The position numbers and the translations under genes were made by a program. Below are positions 47,285 to 55,958 of a stretch of DNA of 64,000 nt, one piece after another. How positions within the stretch are numbered: position 1 is the first letter of the stretch; every line of letters starts with the position of its first letter. A model generated the notes under the pieces. That model did no database searches. It saw only the letters and a list, made by a program, of their open reading frames with translations, and was not told the DNA's origin. This DNA comes from Umezawaea beigongshangensis. Its GTDB lineage: Bacteria > Actinomycetota > Actinomycetes > Mycobacteriales > Pseudonocardiaceae. The DNA is taken from the NCBI RefSeq assembly GCF_016464305.1, contig NZ_JAEIOJ010000003.1, positions 62,001 through 126,000 of the forward strand. Direction: 5' to 3'.

Positions 47285-48062
47285 GCAGGTGCGACGACGC
47301 GCCCAGCAGCGACGGTTCGCGCTCGGTCTCGCGCAGGGTCCACAGGAGGTGGTCGCGCCGCACGGGGTCGGCCAGCGCGGCGTCGATCTCGGCGTCGGGC
47401 AGCATCCACGCGACGCCCTCGACGGCGAACTCGGCGGGGGCGGCGAGGCCCGCTTCCCGCGCTTCCTCCACCGGTTCTCCGGGGAGGTGGAAGTAGGCCT
47501 CGGTGAACCACGGTTCGCCCGCGCGCGGCACGTGCTCGCCGGTGCGCACGGAACGCTCGATCATGTCGTGCGCTCCGGGGTCGGCGAGGCCCGGTCTGCG
47601 CAGGCCGTCGTGCAGCCCGGCGAAGCGGCTGATGGTCGCCGCGGCGACCAGTCCGCCCGGCCGCACCACGCGGGCGGCCTCGCGCCAGGCGGTGATCCGG
47701 TCGGCGCGGTCGAGCAGGTGGTAGAGCGGTCCCAGCAGCAGGACGACGTCGTGGCTCGCGTCCGCGAGCGGCAGCCGACGGGCGTCCCCCAGCCCGGCGG
47801 TCACCCCCGGCAGTCGCGCCGCGTGCTCCACGTGCAGGGGAACGGGGTCGACCACGTGCACCTCGTGACCGTCCTCGGCGAGCCAGCGGGCGTGCACGCC
47901 GAAGGCTCCGCCGACGTCGGCGATCCGCGACGGCGACGCGGGCAGCAGGCGCCGCAGCACGTCCCGCGTGCGCACGAGCTCCAGCGCGCCACCGCCGGTC
48001 AGCAGCCGCTCGCTCTCACCGCCCCGCTCGTAGTAGCGGAGCACGTCCTCCGGGATCGTCAC
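47256..48062 (-). CDS. class I SAM-dependent methyltransferase
   Basis: 268 aa from GTG 48062; TAGCGT at 48070-48075 (minus) is 7 nt upstream. The SAM motif is RIADVGGAFGVHARWLAEDG, followed by VHVVDPVPLHVEHA, LPLADASHDVVLLLGPLYHL and AREAARVVRPGGLVAAATIS. The C-terminal domain (HVPRAGEPWFTEAYFHLPGE) is typical of small-molecule methyltransferases. Substrate not known. A hairpin separates it from the symporter gene upstream. Confidence 0.85.
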   Translation of the reverse strand: MTIPEDVLRYYERGGESERLLTGGGALELVRTRDVLRRLLPASPSRIADVGGAFGVHARWLAEDGHEVHVVDPVPLHVEHAARLPGVTAGLGDARRLPLADASHDVVLLLGPLYHLLDRADRITAWREAARVVRPGGLVAAATISRFAGLHDGLRRPGLADPGAHDMIERSVRTGEHVPRAGEPWFTEAYFHLPGEPVEEAREAGLAAPAEFAVEGVAWMLPDAEIDAALADPVRRDHLLWTLRETEREPSLLGASSHLLTAATRPRS

Positions 48063-48109
48063 GTCTGCGACGCTACGACCCCGTGCCACCGGTTTTCCTG
48101 GCCCGACAC

Positions 48110-48148
48110 GTCCGGGCGTTCCGCCTGCGCGCGGCGGAACGCCCGGAC
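48110..48148. terminator. hairpin after the symporter gene
   Basis: Perfect 16-bp arms GTCCGGGCGTTCCGCC (48110-48125) and 48133-48148 with a 7-nt loop. Confidence 0.8.
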
Positions 48149-48153
48149 GCTGC

Positions 48154-49677
48154 TCAGGCGCCCGAGGCGACGGGCCTCGGCGCGTCGTCCGTGTCGTCGT
48201 CCGTCCGCAGCGACTCCAGCAGGCGGTCGCGGTCGGCGGTGGGCTCCGGCTTGAACAGGCCCACCCCCAGGTACAGGACCAGCGACACGACCAGCGGCGT
48301 CGACACGAGCAGGCCCTTGGTGACCCACGCGCCGTCGTTGAGCTGCGAGACGTAGAGGAACGCCCACACGCCGAGCCCGCCGACGACGGACGCGATGGCC
48401 GCGGTCGGCCCGAACCGCCGGAACCACGGCAGCAGGCCGAGCATCAGCGGAATCGCGATCGGGCCCATCGTGGCCGCCACCAGGTCGACCACGACCTTGA
48501 GCACGAAGCCCTGTCCCCCGGTGGTGATCGCGATGATCATCGACATGCCGATGAACAGGAACGTCGTGATCCGGGCGAGCTTCAGCTGCGAGTCCGCGTT
48601 CAGGTGGGTGATGCCCTTCCAGATCCGCGGCAGCATGTCGCGCGTGATCACCGCCGAGATCACGTTCGCGTCGGAGGACACCATCGCCATGGTGTGGGAG
48701 AAGAACCCGGCGAGGACGAGTCCGATCATGCCCGCGGGGAGCATCGCCTTGCCCATCTCGACGTAGGCCTGCTCGGCGTTGCCCTCCATGCCGGGCACGA
48801 TCAGCGGCGCCGCCCACATCGGGAAGAACAGCACGAGCGGCCACAGCAGCCACAGGGCGCTGGACAGCAGCGCGGAGCGCTTCGCGGCGGCCCCGGACGG
48901 CGCGGCCATGTAGCGCTGCGCCAGGTTCCACATGCCGCCGTTGTACTCCAGCGTCTTGATGAGGAAGAGCGCCATGAAGAACGTCAGGGTGTACGGCCCG
49001 GCGAGGGGGTCGCTGCGCTCCTCGGGCAGCCGGTCCCAGATGGTCCACACGAAGCTGATGCCGCCGAGGTGCGCCGCGACGGCGACGAACATCGCGAACC
49101 CGGCCGCGGCCTGGATGACGAACTGGCCGAAGTCGGTGAGCGCGTCGGCCCAGAGGCCGCCCAGCACGGAGTAGACCATCGTGACGAGTCCGATGAGGAC
49201 GATGCCCCAGACGATCGGCACACCCGCGAAGCCCTTGAGCAGCAGCGAGACCGCGGCCCACTTGGCGGCGATGTCGACGACCTTCAGCAGCGCGCCGCAG
49301 TAGGCCATGAGCTGCTGCGTCGGCACGTTGTAGCGGCGCGCGAGGTACTCCAGCGGCGAGGCGACGCCGTGCTTGGAGCGCAACCGGTTCCACGCGCCGG
49401 CGAAGAGGAACGCGCCGATGCCGACACCGATGCCGATGGTCAGCGACCACCAGACGTAGACGGTGAGGCCGAGCCGGTACGCCTCACCGGCGAAGGCCAC
49501 GAACATCACCGCGCTGTAGCCGGACATGTGGTGGGAGATGCCCGACAACCACCAGGGCATCTTGCCGCCGGCGGTGAAGAAGTCGAGGACGTTCCTGATC
49601 CGCCCGCGAGACCAGACGCCGATCCCCACCATCACGAAGAAGTACCCAGCGACCACGATCCAGTCGAGGGTGCCCAT
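48154..49677 (-). CDS. sodium:solute symporter (SSS/SLC5 family)
   Basis: 507 aa from ATG 49677 (AGGGAGG upstream). About thirteen membrane helices. LDWIVVAGYFFVMVGIGVWS opens the first, SGISHHMSGYSAVMFVAFAG is the unwound TM1 region, and LIGLVTMVYSVLGGLWADAL (signature GG-x-WADAL) and VLAGFFSHTMAMVSSDANVI bear sodium-site residues. The charged C-terminal tail is acidic. Substrate could be an organic acid, sugar or proline; sequence does not decide. The 400-bp upstream interval carries two TCAC-N4-GTGA sites. Confidence 0.9.
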   Translation of the reverse strand: MGTLDWIVVAGYFFVMVGIGVWSRGRIRNVLDFFTAGGKMPWWLSGISHHMSGYSAVMFVAFAGEAYRLGLTVYVWWSLTIGIGVGIGAFLFAGAWNRLRSKHGVASPLEYLARRYNVPTQQLMAYCGALLKVVDIAAKWAAVSLLLKGFAGVPIVWGIVLIGLVTMVYSVLGGLWADALTDFGQFVIQAAAGFAMFVAVAAHLGGISFVWTIWDRLPEERSDPLAGPYTLTFFMALFLIKTLEYNGGMWNLAQRYMAAPSGAAAKRSALLSSALWLLWPLVLFFPMWAAPLIVPGMEGNAEQAYVEMGKAMLPAGMIGLVLAGFFSHTMAMVSSDANVISAVITRDMLPRIWKGITHLNADSQLKLARITTFLFIGMSMIIAITTGGQGFVLKVVVDLVAATMGPIAIPLMLGLLPWFRRFGPTAAIASVVGGLGVWAFLYVSQLNDGAWVTKGLLVSTPLVVSLVLYLGVGLFKPEPTADRDRLLESLRTDDDTDDAPRPVASGA

Positions 49678-49822
49678 GAGACCTCCCTGTGTGCACAGGC
49701 GTGAGCTCCGCGCGGGGGACCGGGCGACACGGGCGGCGGTGCCCGGCACGTCCGCGCGGAACATGTGACGTAGGTCTTACGGAGCTGTTGCGGGCGGCGG
49801 AAGTGCTGGCCGGGGAACTGAG

Positions 49823-49853
49823 TCACATTCGTGATTCTTGGTCACACTCGTGA
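49823..49853. promoter_or_regulatory. two TCAC-N4-GTGA sites
   Basis: TCACATTCGTGA (49823-49834) and TCACACTCGTGA (49842-49853), 19 bp apart, 146-176 bp before the symporter gene. A third copy, TCACATACGTGA, is at 58205-58216. Confidence 0.45.
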
Positions 49854-50103
49854 ACAGATGTGACGCAGCGCACGCGGTCTCGTGCACACCGGGTGAGCAC
49901 AACCGCCGTTCAGCTCGCACTCGTCTCACCCGGCCCGTGACGGGCCGTGACTTCCGTTGATCACGCGGTCCGGCGTCGGTCGCACGACGAGAGGCTCGCC
50001 GACGGACGCCCGCCCCGCGACGACGCCGTGCGCCGGAGGGCGAACGCCCGGACGTCGGAACCGGTCTGATCCGCCACACCGGGGTGATCCGCCTTGCCGG
50101 GGG

Positions 50104-50141
50104 TTACTGGCAGGTAATACCCTCTTGTTACCGGTCAGTAG
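50104..50141. promoter_or_regulatory. two TTACT-type palindromes before fadE5
   Basis: TTACTGGCAGGTAA (50104-50117) and TTACCGGTCAGTAG (50128-50141), centres 24 bp apart, end 38 bp before the ATG. They match the etfD site and the SDR sites. Confidence 0.6.
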
Positions 50142-50179
50142 GGGGTCAGGGCCCCACACCTTCAGAAGTGAGTGACGAG

Positions 50180-52015
50180 ATGGGCCACTACAAGAGCAAC
50201 GTCAGGGACCTCGAGTTCAACCTCTTCGAGGTCTTCAACGTCCAGGACCACCTCGGCAAGGGGCCGTTCGAGCAGACCGACGAGGAGACCGCGCGCGGCA
50301 TCCTCGCGGAGCTGAACAACCTCGCGGTCGGCCCGCTGGCCGACTCCTTCGCCGACGCCGACCGCAACCCGCCGGTGTTCGACCCGAAGACGCACTCGGC
50401 CACGCTGCCCGAGTCCCTCAAGAAGTCCTACAAGGCGCTGTGGGACGGCGAGTGGTACCGCCTCGCGCTGCCCACCGAGCTGGGCGGCTACGGCGTCCCG
50501 CCCTCGCTGAACTGGGCCGCGTCCGAGCTGATCCTCGGCTCCAACCCCTCCCTGTACATGTACATGGCCGGTCCGAGCTTCTCGGCGATCTTCCACAGCA
50601 ACGGCACCGAGCAGCAGAAGAAGTGGGCCGAGCTGGCCATCGAGCGCGCCTGGGGCGCGACGATGGTCCTCACCGAGCCCGACGCGGGTTCCGACGTGGG
50701 CGCCGGCCGCACGAAGGCCGTGCGCCAGGAGGACGGCTCCTGGCACCTGGACGGCGTGAAGCGCTTCATCACGTCCGGCGACCAGGACATGACCGAGAAC
50801 ATCGTGCACCTGGTGCTGGCCCGTCCCGAGGGCCCCGACATCCAGGCGCGGCCGGGCACCAAGGGCCTGAGCCTGTTCTTCGTGCCGAAGTTCCACTTCG
50901 ACGAGAACACCGGCGAGCTGGGCGAGCGCAACGGCGCGTTCGTCACCAACGTCGAGCACAAGATGGGCCTCAAGGCGTCCACGACCTGCGAGCTGACGTT
51001 CGGCCAGCACGGCGTGCCCGCGAAGGGCTGGCTCGTCGGCGAGGTGCACGACGGCATCGCGCAGATGTTCCAGGTCATCGAGCACGCCCGGATGATGGTC
51101 GGCACGAAGGCCATCGCGACCCTGTCCACGGGCTACCTCAACGCGCTGGAGTACGCGAAGGAGCGGGTGCAGAGCGCCGACCTGACGCGGATGACGGACA
51201 AGACCGCGCCGCGCGTCGCGATCACGAACCACCCGGACGTGCGCCGCAGCCTCATGCTCCAGAAGGCGTACGCCGAGGGCCTGCGCGCCGTCTACCTCTA
51301 CACCGCCACCTACCAGGACCTGATCGTCCGCAGGGGCGAGGGCCACGAGCTGGCGGAGAAGGTCAACGACCTGCTGCTGCCGATCGTCAAGGGCGTCGGC
51401 TCCGAGCGGGCCTACGAGCAGCTCGCGCAGTCGCTGCAGACGCTGGGCGGCTCCGGCTTCCTCCAGGACTACCCGATCGAGCAGTACATCCGCGACTCGA
51501 AGATCGACTCGCTGTACGAGGGCACCACCGCGATCCAGTCGCTGGACTTCTTCTTCCGCAAGATCATCCGCGATCGGGGCCAGGCGCTCGCGCACGTCAA
51601 CGGCGAGATCCAGGGCTTCCTGGACAACGAGGGCGGCAACGGCCGGCTGAAGGAGGAGCGGGCGCTGCTCGGGCAGGCCCTGGAGGACCTCCAGGGGATG
51701 CTGGGCGCGCTCGTGGGCTTCCTGACCTCCTCGCAGGAGGACGTCCGCAACATCCACAAGGTCGGCCAGAACTCGGTGCGGCTGCTGATGACCGCGGGCG
51801 ACGTGCTCGTCGGCTGGCTGCTGCTGCGCCAGGCCGAGGTCGCGCTGACGAAGCTCGCCGGTGAGGTCTCCGCGAAGGACCGCGCGTTCTACGAGGGCAA
51901 GGTCGCCGTGGCCTCGTTCTTCGCGAAGACGGTGCTGCCGGAGCTGTCCGCGCGCCGCAAGATCGCCGAGACCACCGACAACGGTCTGATGGACCTGGAC
52001 GAGAGCGCGTTCTGA
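50180..52015 (+). CDS. fadE5: acyl-CoA dehydrogenase, FadE5-like
   Basis: 611 aa, the same length as M. tuberculosis FadE5 (Rv0244c), which it also matches from the first residues ([19 protein letters not shown]). FAD and substrate motifs are [20 protein letters not shown] and [15 protein letters not shown]. The catalytic Glu region is near [20 protein letters not shown]. The extended C-terminus is usual for this class. It catalyses the first step of beta-oxidation and delivers electrons to ETF, hence to EtfD. Two shared operators precede it. No ETF gene is in the window. Confidence 0.93.
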   Translation: MGHYKSNVRDLEFNLFEVFNVQDHLGKGPFEQTDEETARGILAELNNLAVGPLADSFADADRNPPVFDPKTHSATLPESLKKSYKALWDGEWYRLALPTELGGYGVPPSLNWAASELILGSNPSLYMYMAGPSFSAIFHSNGTEQQKKWAELAIERAWGATMVLTEPDAGSDVGAGRTKAVRQEDGSWHLDGVKRFITSGDQDMTENIVHLVLARPEGPDIQARPGTKGLSLFFVPKFHFDENTGELGERNGAFVTNVEHKMGLKASTTCELTFGQHGVPAKGWLVGEVHDGIAQMFQVIEHARMMVGTKAIATLSTGYLNALEYAKERVQSADLTRMTDKTAPRVAITNHPDVRRSLMLQKAYAEGLRAVYLYTATYQDLIVRRGEGHELAEKVNDLLLPIVKGVGSERAYEQLAQSLQTLGGSGFLQDYPIEQYIRDSKIDSLYEGTTAIQSLDFFFRKIIRDRGQALAHVNGEIQGFLDNEGGNGRLKEERALLGQALEDLQGMLGALVGFLTSSQEDVRNIHKVGQNSVRLLMTAGDVLVGWLLLRQAEVALTKLAGEVSAKDRAFYEGKVAVASFFAKTVLPELSARRKIAETTDNGLMDLDESAF

Positions 52016-52031
52016 CCTCTCCCCCTCCACG

Positions 52032-52073
52032 CGACGAGGGCCGGTCACCCAGCTGGGTGACCGGCCCTCGTCG
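52032..52073. terminator. 42-bp perfect palindrome between convergent genes
   Basis: Arms of 21 bp (CGACGAGGGCCGGTCACCCAG and its complement) with no loop between fadE5 and the DUF1206 gene. Confidence 0.8.
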
Positions 52074-52084
52074 TGCGTCGGGGG

Positions 52085-52903
52085 TCAGCTCTTGTGAGCG
52101 CGAGCCGCGGCGAAGCAGTAGACGCCGTAGCCGAGGAAGCCCAGGGCGATGACGGCGAGCAGGAACACGCCGAACGGCTGCGCGGCCAGCGTGTGCAGCG
52201 CCTTGTCCAGGCCGCCGGACTGCTGGGGGTCGGAGTTGACGGCCGCGATGCCCAGCAGGACACCGATGACGGCGATGGCGATGCCCTTGCCGAGGAAGCC
52301 GACCCGGCCGAGGCGTTCCACCCACTGCCGCGTGCCCGTCGGCAGGTCACCCATGTCGAGGTCCTCCTCGAAGGACTTCGTGACGCCCTTGCGGGCGATG
52401 AAGAACGCGACCGCGAGCACGCCGAGCGCCACCAGGCCGACGAGGAACTGACCGGCGGGCAGCTCCAGCACCTTCGCGGTGAGGTCCTGCTGCTGCTGCT
52501 CGGAGTCGCCGCCGCCCGAGCCGGACGCGATGCTGATCGCGGCGACGCCCAGGGTGATGCCGATGATGCCGCGCACCCCGGCGGAGATGCGCTTGACCAG
52601 GCGCTTCCGCTCCTTGGGAATCCAGTGGTACCCCATCGCGGCGAGCGTGAACTGCCAGACCGAGAACGCGAACAGACCGAGCGCGAGCAGCCACAGCAGG
52701 ACCGGGCCGAACGACGTCTCGGCGATCGTGCCGAGCGCGCCCTTCTGGTCGGTCTGCTCACCGCTGTCACCGAACACGACCTGGGCGGTCAGCCAGGCCA
52801 GCAGGACGTGGACCAGTCCGTAGCAGGCCATGCCGACACGGCCGAGGACCTGCACGGCCGGGTTGTGTCTGACCTCGTGCGCCTTGTCGGCGGCTGTACC
52901 CAC
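52085..52903 (-). CDS. DUF1206 membrane protein
   Basis: 272 aa from GTG 52903 (AGGAG 6 nt upstream). Six helices in three repeats, each about 85 residues and each opening with a similar G-R-x-G motif: VLGRVGMACYGLVHVLLAWL, KRISAGVRGIIGITLGVAAI, and ERLGRVGFLGKGIAIAVIGV. The last helix ends GYGVYCFAAARAHKS. This threefold layout is the mark of DUF1206; function unknown. Confidence 0.88.
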   Translation of the reverse strand: MGTAADKAHEVRHNPAVQVLGRVGMACYGLVHVLLAWLTAQVVFGDSGEQTDQKGALGTIAETSFGPVLLWLLALGLFAFSVWQFTLAAMGYHWIPKERKRLVKRISAGVRGIIGITLGVAAISIASGSGGGDSEQQQQDLTAKVLELPAGQFLVGLVALGVLAVAFFIARKGVTKSFEEDLDMGDLPTGTRQWVERLGRVGFLGKGIAIAVIGVLLGIAAVNSDPQQSGGLDKALHTLAAQPFGVFLLAVIALGFLGYGVYCFAAARAHKS

Positions 52904-53003
52904 GGGAGTCTCCTGACGTCGGAGCGGCTTCACTCGCCCGTGTGATACCCGTTCCCGTCGATCCCGACACCCCGCCCGGAACCGCCCGGGCGGGGCTCGC
53001 GGA

Positions 53004-55382
53004 TCATCCCGCCGGTGGCGGCGTCGGCTTCGGCTCCTCGCCGCAGACGATCTTGGGCGAGGGGTCGTACTGCACGGTCTGGTTCTCGCGGCGGATCTCG
53101 GCACCGCCGAGGTCCTTGATGATCCGGGTGTCGGTCACCGTGAAGCCCTGCGCGCCGTTGCCGGCGGCGCACGGCTGGGTCGTCTTGTAGACGGTCTGCG
53201 GCTCGGTGAAGTTCGTGCGCTCACCGGTCACGCTCTCGACCTGGTAGCGCTTGGTGCCCCACAGCACGACCCTGATCGAGCTCGGCGTCCAGATCGTCTG
53301 GATCGCCACGCCCGTCTCGGCGTCGTTGGTGAACCGCAGGTCGATGACGCTGGTGCCGTCCGGGTTCTCGAACACCGTGGCCTCGCGTCCCGCCGGGTAG
53401 CGGGAGATCCAGTAGCTGTGCTCCTGGTGACCCGCGTCGACCATGCCCGCGAAGTAGGACGCGTTGTAGAGCGTCGTCGCGAACTGCGAGATGCCGCCGC
53501 CGACCGCGCGGCCGGGGGCGCCGTTCTCGATGATGCCCGCCTCGACGTAGCCCTGCGCCGTGCTGCGCTGGCCGGTGTAGCCGTTGAGGCTGAACGTCTC
53601 GCCCGGCTTCACGATGGCGCCGTCGACCTTCTCGGCGACCACGCGGATGTTCGTGCCGGAGTCCGCGGCGAAGCCCTCGGTCTTGAACTCGCCGATGATC
53701 TCCTTGATGCCGAGCTTCGTGGCCTGCTCGGTCGTCACCTTCGCGGGGGTCTTCTTGTACTCGGCCTTGACCTCGCGCTGGTCGGCGCGCTTGAGGACGT
53801 CGATGAAGCCGGTGAGGCTCTTGTCCCAGTCGATGCCGACGCCGTCCACGGACTCCTTCACGGTGGGCGCGCCGTTCTCGAAGCTGATCTCGGCGTCCTT
53901 GCCCTCCTTCTCGGTGTCCGCGAGCTGCTCGCCGACGGCCTCGACGACCTTGCCGTTGTCGACCTTCGCGGTCAGCCCGCCGCCGTCGGCGGGCTCGAAG
54001 ACGAGCACGGTCGCGAGCTGCTCGGGGGTCAGCGTGGCGTTCGCGCCCTCGCCCTTGATCAGGACCGGCGACGCGACGGCCGGGCGGGCGACCTCGGCGA
54101 CCGCCTGCTCGACGCCCTCCTTCGTCGTCCTCACCGGCGTCGTCTCGACGGGGAGCGCCACGAACCGGCCGCTGGCCCAGTCGGCCAGCAGGGCCTTCTT
54201 CGCGCCCTCGGCGTCGAGCTTCTGCCCCTCCTTCGGCTCGACCGCGACGGGGGTCGCGCCCTCGAAGCGGACGGTGCCCTCGGCGGGCTCGTGGTCGACG
54301 CCGACGCGCAGCGCCTCGACGGCGGCGGTGAGCTTCGCGTCGTCGCTGGTGGTCGCGATGCCGACCTCGCGCGAGCTGAACAGCGTGGCGATGCGGGTGA
54401 ACGGGCTGAGCGGCTGGTCGCCGGCCCGGTCGAGGGTGGCGTTCCAGTCCAGGCTCAGACCCGCGGTGGTCGGGTCGATCTGCGTGTCGACGTCACCGGC
54501 CTTCGCGGCCACGGGCTGGACGAGCCGGGGCTCGATCTGCTCCCGCAGCTTCGTCTCGGCGTCGCCGTGGCTCATGCCGCCGACCTCGACGCCGGCGACG
54601 GTCACGCCGCGCGGCACGTTGCCGCTGGAGATCAGGATGTCCAGGCCCCACAGCAGGACCAGCGCGCCGAACGCGGCCGCGGCCACGTAGGCGGTCTTCT
54701 TGCGCTTGGCCGAGACGTCGGCGGCCGGCTCGCCATCCCGGTTCTGCTCGACCACCACCGGGCCGTGCACGCCGGTGCCGTGCGGGGGCGTCGGCGTGCG
54801 GCCGGGGCCCTGCGGCACGACCTCGGTGGCGAGGTCGCGCGGCGGCACGGGAACCGGCGTCATGTGCTGCACGGTCGGAGCGCTCGCGGCCGGGTCGACG
54901 TTGCGGACCGTGGGCTGCGCGCTGACGTCGGACTCGGTCGGCGTCGTCACCTGCTGCGCGGCCGCGGCGGGAGCGGCGCTGTTCAGGCGGGCGGTGAGCC
55001 CGCGCGGCGGCGTCGACGGCCCCGGCTGGCCCTGGTTCGGCTGCGGCGGCCGGGCCTGGTTCGGCTGGCCCGCGTTCTGCTGGCCCGAGTTCTGCCCCGG
55101 CTGCTGCTGGGCCTGGTTCTGGTGCCCCTGCTGCTGGCTCTGGTTCTGGCCCTGGTTCTGCTGGGCGGCGGGCTTCTGGATCTCGCGAGTCGCGGACGTG
55201 CCGTCGGTCGCGGAAGCGGAATCCGGCTCCTCCTGGGGCCACACGGTCTCCGCGCCCTGCTCGCGCAGTGCGGCGACGGAGATCTTCGCGGTCCGCTCGG
55301 ACGCGGTCTCCGGGCGCACGACCGGCTTCTTCATCGCCGTGGTCCGCTCGGCCTCGCGCTCCGGTCGCTGGTTGTCCGGCAC
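53004..55382 (-). CDS. VanW family protein with long disordered N-terminus
   Basis: 792 aa from GTG 55382 (GGGGGAG upstream). The first 230 residues are disordered and Gln/Asn/Pro-rich (QGQNQSQQQGHQNQAQQQPG). A single helix (TAYVAAAAFGALVLLWGLDI) follows, then two peptidoglycan-binding-4-like modules (VPRGVTVAGVEVGGMSHGDA; TKEGVEQAVAEVARPAVASP) and the VanW domain (PGETFSLNGYTGQRSTAQGY, GRAVGGGISQFATTLYNASY). Family members are anchored envelope proteins linked to cell-wall processes. Three direct repeats lie just upstream. Confidence 0.9.
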   Translation of the reverse strand: MPDNQRPEREAERTTAMKKPVVRPETASERTAKISVAALREQGAETVWPQEEPDSASATDGTSATREIQKPAAQQNQGQNQSQQQGHQNQAQQQPGQNSGQQNAGQPNQARPPQPNQGQPGPSTPPRGLTARLNSAAPAAAAQQVTTPTESDVSAQPTVRNVDPAASAPTVQHMTPVPVPPRDLATEVVPQGPGRTPTPPHGTGVHGPVVVEQNRDGEPAADVSAKRKKTAYVAAAAFGALVLLWGLDILISSGNVPRGVTVAGVEVGGMSHGDAETKLREQIEPRLVQPVAAKAGDVDTQIDPTTAGLSLDWNATLDRAGDQPLSPFTRIATLFSSREVGIATTSDDAKLTAAVEALRVGVDHEPAEGTVRFEGATPVAVEPKEGQKLDAEGAKKALLADWASGRFVALPVETTPVRTTKEGVEQAVAEVARPAVASPVLIKGEGANATLTPEQLATVLVFEPADGGGLTAKVDNGKVVEAVGEQLADTEKEGKDAEISFENGAPTVKESVDGVGIDWDKSLTGFIDVLKRADQREVKAEYKKTPAKVTTEQATKLGIKEIIGEFKTEGFAADSGTNIRVVAEKVDGAIVKPGETFSLNGYTGQRSTAQGYVEAGIIENGAPGRAVGGGISQFATTLYNASYFAGMVDAGHQEHSYWISRYPAGREATVFENPDGTSVIDLRFTNDAETGVAIQTIWTPSSIRVVLWGTKRYQVESVTGERTNFTEPQTVYKTTQPCAAGNGAQGFTVTDTRIIKDLGGAEIRRENQTVQYDPSPKIVCGEEPKPTPPPAG

Positions 55383-55391
55383 CGCTCCCCC

Positions 55392-55437
55392 TTCTTCAGC
55401 TCGACGTGTTTCTTCAGCTCGGTGTTTCTTCGGCTCG
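55392..55437. repeat. three direct repeats upstream of the VanW gene
   Basis: TTCTTCAGCTCG, TTCTTCAGCTCG and TTCTTCGGCTCG at 55392, 55410 and 55426 (CGAGCTGAAGAA on the coding strand), spaced 18 and 16 bp, 10-55 bp before the start codon. Confidence 0.65.
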
Positions 55438-55496
55438 ACGGTTTCGTTGCGACTGCTTACCGGACCGCTGTCACGCGGTGGTCACGACGAACCGGG

Positions 55497-55817
55497 TCAC
55501 AGGTAGAGGCCGGTGCCCTGGTCGGTCTGCTCGGTCGCGGTCGCGTGGACGTCCCGCTCGCGCATCACCAGGTAGGTCTGCCCCTGGACCTCGACCTCCA
55601 GCTGGTCCTCCGGGTTGAACAGCACGCGGTCGCCGACCTTCACGTGCCGCACGTTCGTGCCGACGCCCAGGACGTCCCCCCAGGCGAGCCGCTTGGCCAT
55701 CTGCGCGGTCGCGGGGATCACGATGCCGCCGCTGCTGCGGCGCTCCCCGTCCTCCGGCGAGATCCGCACCATGACGCGGTCGTGGAGCATCTGGATCTCG
55801 AGCTTGACATGAGCCAC
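55497..55817 (-). CDS. GroES-like co-chaperonin protein
   Basis: 106 aa. The Cpn10 fold reads MLHDRVMVRISPEDGERRSS, GGIVIPATAQMAKRLAWGDV, LGVGTNVRHVKVGDRVLFNP and EVEVQGQTYLVMRERDVHA. The mobile loop is Ser-rich and slightly longer than that of GroES, and a C-terminal tail (TEQTDQGTGLYL) is added. No groEL gene and no CIRCE element are near, so this is probably a divergent paralogue. TAAACT at 55824-55829 (minus) is 6 nt before the GTG. Confidence 0.85.
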   Translation of the reverse strand: MAHVKLEIQMLHDRVMVRISPEDGERRSSGGIVIPATAQMAKRLAWGDVLGVGTNVRHVKVGDRVLFNPEDQLEVEVQGQTYLVMRERDVHATATEQTDQGTGLYL

Positions 55818-55958
55818 CGGGAAAGTTTACGTGCCAGCGCTTTCCATCCCCCCATCCGGTGGGTTGGCTACGCGTGCGGAGGCTCGTGCTTTCACCCGAC
55901 CGGGTGAAATCGAACCGTCCCCGGTCCCGTGCGCGGAGAACCGGGGACGGGACCGTCC

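Noticed and set aside
50084-50179. Upstream extension of fadE5 from 50084
   Set aside because: It would translate the operator pair, and the protein from 50180 has the exact length and N-terminus of FadE5.
55497-55900. CIRCE element before the GroES-like gene
   Set aside because: No TTAGCACTC-N9-GAGTGCTAA-like repeat or HAIR site can be seen there.
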